DNA of 26,406 nt from an uncultured Muribaculaceae bacterium (GTDB taxonomy: Bacteria; Bacteroidota; Bacteroidia; Bacteroidales; Muribaculaceae), in NCBI GenBank assembly GCA_910579105.1, contig CAJTRT010000035.1:1-26406 (forward strand), given 5' to 3'. Positions 18,801-26,057 of the stretch are shown in pieces (the stretch's first letter is position 1; the number at the start of each line of letters is the position of its first letter). The notes under the pieces were generated by a model. The model had not been told where the DNA came from and ran no database searches. It saw only the letters and a program-made list of their open reading frames with translations. Both the position numbers and the translations under genes were made by a program.

Positions 18801-19237
18801 CCGTTGAGGTTGCCGCCTTCAACCACTCGTACCTGGAAGTCGTAGCGGCTCTGGTCGGAGCAGTTCCCGGGGCTTACCTTGAACGTGAACTGGAGCTGGT
18901 ATGTGTCGTCGAGGTTGAGTTCCGGAGTAAGGAGTATTTCCTCGCGAGGCCCTGCTCCGTCAGCCGGGTTTATCATAAGCGGGCCGGTAACGGAGGCGCA
19001 GCACGCCCCGGTCATGTAGGAACCGTACTCGCCTTTGGGGTCGGAGTAGTAGTTGTGCCAGTTGTAGGTGGTTTTCGAGCCTGAGTAGCTGTCGACCGTG
19101 GTCCAGCCTTCTCCAGCCGCGATAGGCCTGGGTGCGCTCCCGGTATTACCGGTCTCAAATCCTTCATACAGGATGGTCTGAGCCTGCGCGCCACCGGCGA
19201 GGGTCAGGGCGATGATTGGCAAGTAATACTTCTTCAT
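15860..19237 (-). CDS. Large secreted multi-domain protein (jelly-roll, FN3 and Ig modules) with sorting-like tail
   Basis: The 1125-residue product has signal peptide MKKYYLPIIALTLAGGAQAQ. Predicted modules in order are: a jelly-roll (about 22-215), an Ig-like/choice-of-anchor D domain (220-317, FTFPAMYIGEKMYSDPITL), a second jelly-roll (322-472), an FN3-like domain (480-575, GVVLSWAPAQFAEGYKLYVG), a third jelly-roll (580-757), an Ig-like domain (780-863) and a cleaved-adhesin domain (870-1062). The signature DLSxYAGxxVxxRxxH appears in the third jelly-roll (RHDLSAYAGKKVQFRWVH) and the last (VDLSSYAGQSIHVALRH). The C-terminus VDVYNINGVLVASGFG then AKAFSIIK fits the same tail type as its neighbours. 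No catalytic site is visible. It is the first gene of a likely three-gene operon with a good promoter 80-110 bases upstream. An extracellular or surface adhesive role is an inference from module type. Confidence 0.82.
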   Translation of the reverse strand: MKKYYLPIIALTLAGGAQAQTILYEGFETGNTGSAPRPIAAGEGWTTVDSYSGSKTTYNWHNYYSDPKGEYGSYMTGACCASVTGPLMINPADGAGPREEILLTPELNLDDTYQLQFTFKVSPGNCSDQSRYDFQVRVVEGGNLNGAETVFSIQNEKMLRESGILGFPIEDWAPRTAKVDLSDFKGSKVKLAFVYKMLNESANSVDLDEVSVKKFTPATGPVASLSMDRFTFPAMYIGEKMYSDPITLTNVGKDGLRVTGITCPDGVSTTLNVADLNLLAYQSVSFNLAYTASTTSAAQGKVTISTTGGDVSIDINASKQFLPEGATLETFEAYFPPAGWQNQGWGWHSSAFEGDHSAYQPGDYTATWLRSPRLDLLDGGSVTFSYFNSYDGESAPEYDITLQASYDGGNTWQTKWTSDWQNGLNQILTETVDLGMGSDNCYVRWHYPAVETDDEGAVEHSIFYLDRVVLPKVFGADGVPAAATEPSPKAGTTEVYPKGVVLSWAPAQFAEGYKLYVGTTSACNELINGQDLGNTLTFALPDLECETRYTWKVIPYNTKGDANTGISTWTFTTQKDASIDTFPYEQNFTDNGDNIPTGWISTPSKDYNRTWSVNTLKRYENDGKSYGVAASIWLNTGDSNDMRTPDVTLPADKPMSISFIWGDEHPSDLVVDPTGMVQKNNVVPNNGVSELLFEIYADGQWTTLSTISENPFDGDRKYWINERHDLSAYAGKKVQFRWVHKSYSSQDAGGAVTHVVIEEAKGDYAAFNRSGWNAGKVNYEKAISSDDLLTIFNQGKNDLTVKTATFGTPNFTTSLKAGDVLTAGSATPFTIQFEALQTAAKVNDALTVEFEGGHTATLAVEGEALPQGTFYFSFEPNPLDYVWDEEFTMIDADKAPNYSFGSYWIYYSADGMRGAFSCESDSKEKGLYGMMAPISGMHALVGSSGATVNADNWIISRKLVATAESKFDFYARNWESLQSVLPDPKHCVSVLVSTGGNTDTKEFTPVLRTTEMPFLDAYNWNHYEVDLSSYAGQSIHVALRHTTNSPSNLAFFDDFTLKGFSLDASGIENVTTEETAGIAEDTRVDVYNINGVLVASGFGPRVIEGLAQGFYVVKAEGAKAFSIIK

Positions 19238-19318
19238 TGGTTTAATATTTGGTGGTTGATAATTCGTGTTTTTCCTCGCTTTAAAAACCGATTGTTAAAA
19301 ATAGGCAAAACTGATTCG

Positions 19319-19348
19319 CAAATATACTAAATATGTTGAAATGTCAAA
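19319..19348 (-). promoter_or_regulatory. Bacteroidetes-type promoter for the three-gene secreted-protein operon
   Basis: On the minus strand TTTG (19348-19345), an 18-base spacer and TATATTTG (19326-19319) match the Bacteroidetes -33 TTTG and -7 TAnnTTTG elements. The predicted start site gives a leader of about 75 bases to ATG 19237. The region is strongly AT-rich compared with its surroundings. Confidence 0.75.
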
Positions 19349-19387
19349 ACGTTTTACTTGATTTTAACTATTTTTCCGCGGAGGCGG

Positions 19388-19460
19388 GGACGCACGGTTC
19401 GTGCGTCCGGAAAATGCGATTCGATGGGGCACGCGATGGCAATTGATTGGCGGACGCACG
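19388..19460. repeat. Inverted repeat plus third copy of GGACGCACG upstream of the operon promoter
   Basis: GGACGCACG (19388-19396) and its exact complement CGTGCGTCC (19400-19408) form a hairpin with a 3-base loop. The same 9-mer recurs in direct orientation at 19452-19460. They lie between the promoter of the downstream operon and the terminator of the upstream gene. Without a U-run this is not a terminator; a regulator-binding site is one possibility. Confidence 0.7.
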
Positions 19461-19490
19461 GGCCTGATCCTTGCATTGGCGGGAGTTGTG

Positions 19491-19525
19491 AAAAAAGGAG
19501 GGGGGCCGCGTCGCGGCCCCCCTCC
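19491..19525 (-). terminator. Strong Rho-independent terminator of the 1598-residue gene
   Basis: Read on the minus strand, a perfect 13-bp G+C-rich stem (GGAGGGGGGCCGC at 19497-19509, GCGGCCCCCCTCC at 19513-19525, 3-base loop) is followed by six T (19496-19491). It lies about 20 bases beyond the stop of the largest gene, separating it from the downstream operon. Confidence 0.95.
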
Positions 19526-19545
19526 GGATTGGTATGGAAAGAGGT

Positions 19546-22500
19546 TTACTTCACGAGAACCTTTTTCCCGTTGACGATGTAAACGGCTCCGGGAACGGGG
19601 TTCTTGACGCGGATGCCCTGCAGGTTGTAGATTTCGGCGTTTTCGTCGAAGTCGGCGCTAACCTCCTCGATGCCGGTGTAGTCGGTGAGGATGTCGAAGC
19701 GGAAGGTCTGCAGCTCGCGGCCGTCGCGTGCCTTCACATAGGCGCGGAAGGCGGGGAGGGTGGCGGCGGGAGCCTCTTCGGCGAGGGCGCTGACGCCGTG
19801 GGTGGCGGCGGCGGTGGTGGCCACATAGTTGTCGGCGGTCAGGAAGAACATGCCGTCGTTAACCTCCATCGGGGCGTATGTCGCGGTGAAGTTCACGGCG
19901 TAGTGGGCTACGGAGGGAACGTCGGTCACCACGGCGCGGCCCTTGACCTTGATGGGCGCGGGAGCCTCGGCGATTTCAAGCAGGTAGGGCACGCCGGCGT
20001 CCATGCCGTCGGTCTTGGCGAAGAAGTGCGCCAGGGCGTCTATTTCGCCGTCGACGCTCACGAACTCGTAGACCTTGGCGTCTTCGCCGAACATCGCTGC
20101 CACTTCGTCAGAGGTAAGGGCAACGGGGAGGGCTACGGCGTTGAAGCCGGGGTTCAGGCCGAGGTCGATCTTGACCAGGGCGCTTTCGATGGCGGTTACG
20201 CCGGAGGTCTCGTCGTTGAGGTTCGCGACCTCGTAGAGGGTGAAGTCGCCGGTCTGGGACTCGGTGAACTCGACAGCTTCGGCGAAGTCCTCCTTGCCGT
20301 CCTTGCTTACGAGCACGTCGTAGACGCGGCTCGACTGGATGACGTCGATGCTGTAAGAGCCGTCGGCCGCTGTCGTGCCTTCATACTGCACGTTCTCGCC
20401 GTCGGTGCTGACGAGGGTCACGGTGGCGCCTTCGGCGGCGTTACCCTCGGTGTCGGTCACGCTGCCGGAGAGGGAGACAGGGGTGACTACCAGGGAGACA
20501 TGGAGTACCGGAAGGCTCTTGGCGGTCCAGGATTTGGAGGTGATGTCACCCTTGCCAGAGCCGTCGTTCTGACGCTGGAAGCAGTTCTTGTTCCATGTGG
20601 AGGATTCGAACTGGGCGCCGGACTTGTACGCGTCGGCGTAAGCGTGGAATTTAAGGCGGAGTGATTTGCCGGCGGGATAGACGGCCGGTTCGGGGAACTG
20701 GATGGTGATCATGTCGACCATGGCGCTTTGCGAGCCGACTTCCTGCCATGCGTAGTCTTTGAGGTCAACGACCTGGGTCATTCCCTCGGTCGGGAACGCG
20801 CCCGTTGCCGGGGTAGCTTCCTCGGTGGCATCGACCCACTGGTAGAACACGGCCACGTCGGACACATATCCGGCCTGCGTGCAGTAGCCCTTGACGGTGA
20901 TCTGGGAGATTTTTTCACCTCCGCTAAGTCCGAGGTCCTGCTGGGTATAGAGAGCGACGGTCTCGGTGTTCTTCCAACCGGTGTTGAACGGTGTGGTTCC
21001 GTCGGTGCTGTTTTTGGCGGTGCCGACTACGATTTCGCCCGAAAGAGTTTCTGCGGCGAAGAGCACGTCCTGCGGCTCGGTGGCGATTACCTGGTCGCCG
21101 GCGCGAAGCTCGAGGTATACGGGGAATGTGCCTGCCTTGGGCGAGCGGAACGGAATCTCGAAGGAGGTAGTGGTGGCTGTGTAGGAGTCTGCCACTGGTA
21201 TTTCCTTGTATCCGTCGATGGTCTGAGCCTCGCCGTTGACGTAGGCCGTCAGGGTGTAGGCGTCGGCTGTCTCGGCGCGTAGTCCGAAGTTGCGAACCGA
21301 CAGGGTCGCGGTCTTGGATATGTTCTGGGTCGCGTTCGCCGGCACGAGGTGTGCCGCATAAGCGAGGTCGTGGTCTACCTCGGCGACGGTGAGGCCGTAG
21401 ATCTCGTCAACGTAGGCGCGCTCGATAAGCTCGAAACCTATGTAGTACTCTCCTGCCTCGGGCATGGTAACTGTGAAGGTCTTGTATGCCACATCGAGTT
21501 TTGTGGCGTCGTCTTCGCTATTCTTGGAATATGCGCCCAGGAGTACGCGCTGCTCGTCGTTAGCGAGGCCTTCGCGCGTGGTGGAGGCGTAAACATTCAG
21601 TTTTGCCGAGTAGTAGCTGGAATCGTAGGCCTTGCTGTCGAACGACAGGGTTTCTCCGGCCGATACAGACATCTTCGGCGTGATGAAGATGTTATCGGTC
21701 GTACCGGTGCTGTAAACGCCCATGTTGGGAGCGGAATAATTGCCGGTATTCTGCAAGCTAACGCCGGACTGGTGAACGGAACCGGCGGGCCATGAGCCTG
21801 TGGAGGTGCCGTTGTCGAAGCTGGCGTACCATTTCGAGGGGTCGAGCATCACGGCTTTCACCGGAAGGGTGAAGGTGGCGTCGGCACCGGAGGCGTCGAC
21901 ATAGACTACCTCAAGGTTGCCTTCGTAGGTGCCAGCCTCGGTGGCCGACAGAACGATGTCAACCGCTTGGCGTTCCTTGGATGGAACGGTGACGGCTCCG
22001 GCAGCCACAGCCTCGGCACCCTCTTCGGTGGCGGGATATACCGCCGAGAAGCCGGCGGGGACATTCACGTTCTTGACAGCCAGCGGCGCGGTGCCCCAGT
22101 TGTGGATTTCAAAATGCTGGGTGAGGCCGGTCTCGTTGATCTTGCCGAAGTTGATTGCTTCCTTGCGGCTGTCAGGCTTGTTGTAAGGTCCGGAATAAGT
22201 GCCCTTGTTGAAGAACACGAACTCGGGCTGGCACTGCACGGTGATGTCGAGCGGGAGGGTCTGGAAAGAGGCCGTGCCGTCGGTGAACGTCACCTTGAAG
22301 TAGGTCGAGAACGTGGTGGTGGTCTCTACCTCGGGAGTCCATTTGGCGTTGAACTGTGTCTCGCGGTTTGCCGAAGCGGTCAGTCCGATGGAGGGCACGG
22401 TTGCTTTCACCTCGCCGTCAACGAGGTACTCCACTGTGTAGTTCGAGGGATCCTCGTCGGTCAGGGGAACAATCGCGAGTGTCGCGGTAAGTTCCTTGCC

Positions 22501-24342
22501 TGACTGCTCGGTGGCGTCCTGTCGGACGCTTTTCAGATATACGTCGTGGGTGACATCGACTTTCGCGAGACCTACAACGTTGTCGAGCTTCATGCCGAAG
22601 ATGGCGAACCCTACATAATAGTCGCCGGCCTGGTCGAACGTGATGCTCTTGCTCTGGAAGGCGGAGCCGGTGATATCGGAGGGGGTGTACTGCGCGACGG
22701 GCTCGCCCCAGTTCTGGCGGTCGGTGGAAACGTAGACTTTGAGGAAGTACTGGTTGCTGCTGCCGTTGCGGGCCACGTCGAACGTCATCACGTCGCCGGC
22801 GTTAGCGCGGAGTTTCGGGGTGATGAACTTGTTGTTGCTGTCGGCATACGAGCTCGATGTGTACGACTGGAGCCATACGTTGTAGGTCTTGTTGGAGGAG
22901 TTGTACTGGTAGTCGCTCTGGATTCCGCCCTCTGCCACGGATCCCGCGGGATATGTCGCGGTGGAGCCGGAGTCAGGGCTGTCAAATGTCGCGAACCAGG
23001 TGTTCGCTCCGAGCACGGTGCCGGAGAAGGGGAGGGTGTAGGTCTGTTCCTCGCCGTTCTTGTCGAGGTAGACAATCGCCAGGTCGCCGGAGTAGTTGCC
23101 GGGAGTGGTTGCCGGGAGGGTCAGGGTCAGGGCCTTGGCTGATTTCTTGGCAACGACGAACTCTCCCTCGTCGGCTACGGTGTATGTGAACCCTTCGGGA
23201 GCCGTTATGCTCTTGATGGTAAGCGGGGCGGCGCCGTTGTTGAAGATCTCAAGCTCCTTGACGTAGTCCTCCGTTATCATGCCGAGATTGATGGCGCTCG
23301 CCAGGGAGCGGGTAGTCGTCGTGCCCGCCTCGCGGAATACGAACACGGGTTCGTAGGCTATGTAGTGCGACTGGGCGCGGTTCAGTTCGCCTCCCATGAG
23401 GTTCTCGCGCACGTTCATATTAATATAGGTGTAGGAGCTTCTCCATTCCGAAGCCGGAACCAGCGCTTCAACCACGAAGGGTTCCGAGGTGTCACCTATT
23501 CCGAGGCTCTGGGGCACGGGAACCGTGCCATAGACCTGCTTGGTCGAACCGTTGATGATGGATACGGAGAAGTTCTCGTCGCCCTGGGTGAGAGGGGCTT
23601 CGCCGTCGTTGGTGACGGTCACGGTGTATTGCACCAGAACCTTGCCGGGTTCTATGCCGTCGGCTGTCTGGGTCGACGGCTGCTGGTACCAGTAGATTGT
23701 GCCGGTGGCGCCGTCGCCGGTGTAATCCGCGGCCTCGCGCACGGGAACGGCCGAGTTGACCGTGAGGCTCTTCTCTGTTTCGATTTCGGCCGATGCGGCA
23801 TAGAAGTTGTCGATTCCGGCCTCCGACAGCTTGATGCCCACGCGTTGCGGCGTGTCGAGGGTGATGGTCATCGTGCGCCATTCGTCACGCGACAGCTCGG
23901 AGCTGCTGTAACGTTGCAGGCGTGTGCCGCGCGTGCCGTCCTCGTTAAGGGCGTAGACCTCGATATAGCCGCCATAGGCGGTGAGCTTGGCGGCGAACGA
24001 CACATCGCCGGTGACTACCGGGGTGACGAGCAGGTCGTAGACCGCGCGCTGGTCGTCAACGTCATAGGGGTCGCCTACGAGCTGGCTTCCCGCGCGGAGA
24101 TAGCCGCTGTCGTCAACGCCGCCGGTGGCGTAGTAGGTGTAGCTAACGAAATAGACTGCTCCGTAGGCGTCGTACTGGTCGACTAAGTGGCGCCAGTTCG
24201 ACGCGACGCGGAAGTTGTGGCTTACCGTCGCGATCGGCGTGTCGAAGTCGAGCGTGTAGGGCGTCTGGGTCTCAGCCTGCGCCGTAAACGACGCTGTGGC
24301 TGCCAAACCTAACGCCGCCAGCAGAAGTTTGCTTTTTTTCAT
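19546..24342 (-). CDS. Very large secreted protein with tandem modules, CarboxypepD-reg-like domain and sorting-like tail
   Basis: The 1598-residue protein starts with signal peptide MKKSKLLLAALGLAATASFTAQA. After an N-terminal jelly-roll-like region (about 28-195) and an Ig-like domain (about 225-335) there are two diverged copies of a unit of about 290-310 residues (about 351-640 and 730-1040). Each contains an INLGMITE or INFGKINE start, an APLTIKSITAPEGF or APLAVKNVNVPAGF strand, GNYSGDLAIVYLD or GTYEGNLEVVYVD, WFATFD or WYASFD, and FITPKLRANAGD or FITPKMSVSAGE. A jelly-roll-like region (about 1100-1285) and a carboxypeptidase-regulatory-like sandwich (about 1289-1370, VSLSGSVTDTEGNAAEGATV) follow. 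The end, AEIYNLQGIRVKNPVPGAVY then VNGKKVLVK, is a sorting-like tail. ATG 24342 is preferred to TTG 24348 because the signal begins there. No enzymatic motif is seen, and its role is not recognised beyond a probable surface or secreted binding protein. Confidence 0.83.
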   Translation of the reverse strand: MKKSKLLLAALGLAATASFTAQAETQTPYTLDFDTPIATVSHNFRVASNWRHLVDQYDAYGAVYFVSYTYYATGGVDDSGYLRAGSQLVGDPYDVDDQRAVYDLLVTPVVTGDVSFAAKLTAYGGYIEVYALNEDGTRGTRLQRYSSSELSRDEWRTMTITLDTPQRVGIKLSEAGIDNFYAASAEIETEKSLTVNSAVPVREAADYTGDGATGTIYWYQQPSTQTADGIEPGKVLVQYTVTVTNDGEAPLTQGDENFSVSIINGSTKQVYGTVPVPQSLGIGDTSEPFVVEALVPASEWRSSYTYINMNVRENLMGGELNRAQSHYIAYEPVFVFREAGTTTTRSLASAINLGMITEDYVKELEIFNNGAAPLTIKSITAPEGFTYTVADEGEFVVAKKSAKALTLTLPATTPGNYSGDLAIVYLDKNGEEQTYTLPFSGTVLGANTWFATFDSPDSGSTATYPAGSVAEGGIQSDYQYNSSNKTYNVWLQSYTSSSYADSNNKFITPKLRANAGDVMTFDVARNGSSNQYFLKVYVSTDRQNWGEPVAQYTPSDITGSAFQSKSITFDQAGDYYVGFAIFGMKLDNVVGLAKVDVTHDVYLKSVRQDATEQSGKELTATLAIVPLTDEDPSNYTVEYLVDGEVKATVPSIGLTASANRETQFNAKWTPEVETTTTFSTYFKVTFTDGTASFQTLPLDITVQCQPEFVFFNKGTYSGPYNKPDSRKEAINFGKINETGLTQHFEIHNWGTAPLAVKNVNVPAGFSAVYPATEEGAEAVAAGAVTVPSKERQAVDIVLSATEAGTYEGNLEVVYVDASGADATFTLPVKAVMLDPSKWYASFDNGTSTGSWPAGSVHQSGVSLQNTGNYSAPNMGVYSTGTTDNIFITPKMSVSAGETLSFDSKAYDSSYYSAKLNVYASTTREGLANDEQRVLLGAYSKNSEDDATKLDVAYKTFTVTMPEAGEYYIGFELIERAYVDEIYGLTVAEVDHDLAYAAHLVPANATQNISKTATLSVRNFGLRAETADAYTLTAYVNGEAQTIDGYKEIPVADSYTATTTSFEIPFRSPKAGTFPVYLELRAGDQVIATEPQDVLFAAETLSGEIVVGTAKNSTDGTTPFNTGWKNTETVALYTQQDLGLSGGEKISQITVKGYCTQAGYVSDVAVFYQWVDATEEATPATGAFPTEGMTQVVDLKDYAWQEVGSQSAMVDMITIQFPEPAVYPAGKSLRLKFHAYADAYKSGAQFESSTWNKNCFQRQNDGSGKGDITSKSWTAKSLPVLHVSLVVTPVSLSGSVTDTEGNAAEGATVTLVSTDGENVQYEGTTAADGSYSIDVIQSSRVYDVLVSKDGKEDFAEAVEFTESQTGDFTLYEVANLNDETSGVTAIESALVKIDLGLNPGFNAVALPVALTSDEVAAMFGEDAKVYEFVSVDGEIDALAHFFAKTDGMDAGVPYLLEIAEAPAPIKVKGRAVVTDVPSVAHYAVNFTATYAPMEVNDGMFFLTADNYVATTAAATHGVSALAEEAPAATLPAFRAYVKARDGRELQTFRFDILTDYTGIEEVSADFDENAEIYNLQGIRVKNPVPGAVYIVNGKKVLVK

Positions 24343-24368
24343 ACGCAAGATTTGATTGATTAGCGGAA

Positions 24369-24406
24369 CCTTGATGGTTGATTTTTTGCGAAAAAAGCCG
24401 TCAAGG
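24369..24406 (-). promoter_or_regulatory. Nested hairpin in the leader of the 1598-residue gene
   Basis: CCTTGA (24369-24374) pairs with TCAAGG (24401-24406), and an inner TTTTTT-GCG-AAAAAA hairpin spans 24383-24397. It lies inside the predicted untranslated leader of more than 150 bases, some 30-65 bases before the start codon. A post-transcriptional role is possible but not shown. Confidence 0.4.
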
Positions 24407-24503
24407 CTCCAAGGTTAAAGATTTGAATTGAATAAATGAACGTTTTGGTTGTCGGGGGCGTATGATTATTCCGCTTTCGCGTATAAACTGAATATGCGTT
24501 CCC

Positions 24504-24576
24504 GAATTTTGCAAAGATATAAATATTTTTGCAAAATCCAATATTTATGCAATGATTTTTGAAAAATATGTTGCAA
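24504..24576. repeat. Four TTGCAA-like repeats over the promoter of the 1598-residue gene
   Basis: Related A/T-rich boxes ending in GCAA occur at 24504-24514 (GAATTTTGCAA), 24523-24534 (ATATTTTTGCAA), 24541-24552 (ATATTTATGCAA) and 24565-24576 (AATATGTTGCAA). They are spaced roughly two helical turns apart and overlap the -7 and -33 elements, resembling an operator array. Confidence 0.5.
24512..24541 (-). promoter_or_regulatory. Bacteroidetes-type promoter for the 1598-residue gene
   Basis: On the minus strand TTG (24541-24539), a 19-base spacer and TATCTTTG (24519-24512) match the Bacteroidetes -33/-7 pattern. The start codon is at 24342, so the leader is about 165 bases, longer than for the neighbouring operon. 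Confidence 0.68.
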
Positions 24577-24594
24577 TATGCCCGCTGGGGGCTT

Positions 24595-25077
24595 TCAGGG
24601 GCGGATGAAGGGGAGGTGGGCGCGGATGGCGGCGGCCAGCAGGGCCGGCTCGTAGCCGCGGGAGAGGCCGAAGCGGTAGAGCTTGGTGCGCCCCTCGTAG
24701 GTGTCGCCCTCCTTCACGGAACGGGCTTTGGTGGCGAGGGCTTCGAGCATGGCCGCGCGGTACTCGTCCTCGTCGAGTTCGTCGGAGGCCGCGGCTATGT
24801 CGGCCGGCTCAATGCGTTTCAGGCGCAGCGCGGCCTCGATTTTCCGTCGTCCCCAGTGGGAGTAGAGTGCCTTGTCGCGGGTGAAGGCCGCGGCGAAGCG
24901 GCGGTCGTCGAAATATCGCTCTTTTTCAAGGCGGCTCAGGATTCGCTCGCTGTCGGCGGCTCCTATGCCCCACAGGCGCAGTTTTTGCTCCAGCTCCGAA
25001 CGGCAGCGCTCGGCGCGGGCGCAGAGAGTAGCGAGGCGGCTGAGCGCCATTTCGGGGGATAAGGGCTTTCGCTGCAT
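24595..25077 (-). CDS. recX: Regulatory protein RecX
   Basis: RecX binds RecA and modulates its filament assembly and recombinase/coprotease activity in the cytoplasm. The 160-residue protein has the family pattern of three-helix repeats: ALSRLATLCARAERCRSELEQKL in the first repeat (about 11-33), the linker LRLWGI, then SRLEKERYFDDRRFAAAFTRDK (about 48-69), followed by HWGRRKIEAALRLKRI (74-89). The length is typical. The ATG at 25077 gives the usual short N-terminal extension before the first repeat. It lies 98 bases downstream of prmC on the same strand, and the promoter of the large secreted-protein gene begins about 50 bases after its stop. No terminator hairpin is obvious in the short gap. 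Confidence 0.92.
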   Translation of the reverse strand: MQRKPLSPEMALSRLATLCARAERCRSELEQKLRLWGIGAADSERILSRLEKERYFDDRRFAAAFTRDKALYSHWGRRKIEAALRLKRIEPADIAAASDELDEDEYRAAMLEALATKARSVKEGDTYEGRTKLYRFGLSRGYEPALLAAAIRAHLPFIRP

Positions 25078-25175
25078 GGGCTTTGCTTGCTTGGGAATGC
25101 TTTGCTTCGCCTCGCCACGGTGATGGGGACGGAGACGGTCGAAAATGGGTGAAAGGTGAGAAATTGGGTTGAGCG

Positions 25176-26045
25176 TTATTGGCGGGTTACGACGGCGAAG
25201 CGCTGCCGCCCTTCGCTGTCGGGGAGTATTTCGGGGTCGCGGTAGCCGAGGGTGGCGGCGAGACGGCGCAGGTCGGCGGCATAGAGGGGGTTGATCTCGA
25301 AATAGACAGCGCCGCCGGGGGTCAGGGCCGCGTCGGCGTAGCGGAGTATCGCCCGGTAGAAGCGTAGCGGGTCGTTGTCGGGCACGAACAGGGCCGTGGC
25401 GGGTTCGTGGTCGAGCACGTTTCGCTCCATCGCCTCGCGCTCGTGTTCGGCGATGTACGGCGGATTGCTGACTATTATGTCGAATTGTTCCGTTCCGGGC
25501 GCGGCGGTCAGTATGTCCTCGCGGATGAATCTGACAGGGGCTTTCAGCGCCTTGGCGTTCTCGCGGGCGACATCCAGGGCCGCTTCGCTGATGTCGACGG
25601 CGGTCACTTCCGGGAACGGGAGGAAGCGGCGCAGGGCGATGGCGATGCAGCCGGAGCCGGTACCTATGTCGAGCACGCGCAGGTCTTTGCGAGTTCCGTA
25701 ACGGCCAACGATCAGGTCGACCAGGCCGGCTGTCTCCGGTCGCGGGATGAGTGTCGCGTGGGTCACCTTGAAGCGCATGCCGTAGAACGGGGCGCTACCG
25801 AAGATGTACTGCACGGGTTCCCCCGCGGCCACCCGGCGCGCGGCGTCGAGCGCTTTCCCGGCGATGAAGCCGCTGACCGGCTCCTTGTCTCGGATAGCGA
25901 GCTGGGTGAGGTCCCATCCTTTGAGGTCGAACATTATCTCCCGGCTTATGGCGGCGGCTTCCCGCTCGCCGGTGGCGGGGGCGATGATTCCGCGCATTCG
26001 GCGCATAAGCTCGTTGAGAGTCATTTCGTCAGCTGTCTCAGCCAT
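25176..26045 (-). CDS. prmC: Peptide chain release factor N5-glutamine methyltransferase
   Basis: PrmC (HemK) methylates the glutamine of the GGQ motif in release factors RF1 and RF2, using S-adenosylmethionine, and so supports efficient translation termination. The 289-residue protein has an N-terminal helical release-factor-binding domain (1-90), the linker TLIPRPET (98-105), the SAM-binding LDIGTGSGCIA (125-135) with acidic VDIS (150-153), and the diagnostic NPPYI active-site motif (194-198). Length and order match the family. It starts 12 bases after the stop of the upstream sialate-synthase-like gene, so the two are likely co-transcribed, and recX follows downstream. The prmC-recX adjacency is, from memory, common in Bacteroidales. 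Confidence 0.97.
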   Translation of the reverse strand: MAETADEMTLNELMRRMRGIIAPATGEREAAAISREIMFDLKGWDLTQLAIRDKEPVSGFIAGKALDAARRVAAGEPVQYIFGSAPFYGMRFKVTHATLIPRPETAGLVDLIVGRYGTRKDLRVLDIGTGSGCIAIALRRFLPFPEVTAVDISEAALDVARENAKALKAPVRFIREDILTAAPGTEQFDIIVSNPPYIAEHEREAMERNVLDHEPATALFVPDNDPLRFYRAILRYADAALTPGGAVYFEINPLYAADLRRLAATLGYRDPEILPDSEGRQRFAVVTRQ

Positions 26046-26057
26046 AGTGTGTGCGTG

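Noticed and set aside
19534..20664. 376-codon + strand frame opposite the end of the largest gene
   Set aside because: Gly/Val-rich antisense shadow; the minus strand shows the regulatory-like domain and sorting-like tail.
25078..25175. Repeated GCTTTGCTT words between prmC and recX
   Set aside because: Short and simple in composition; no clear structure or promoter could be supported.
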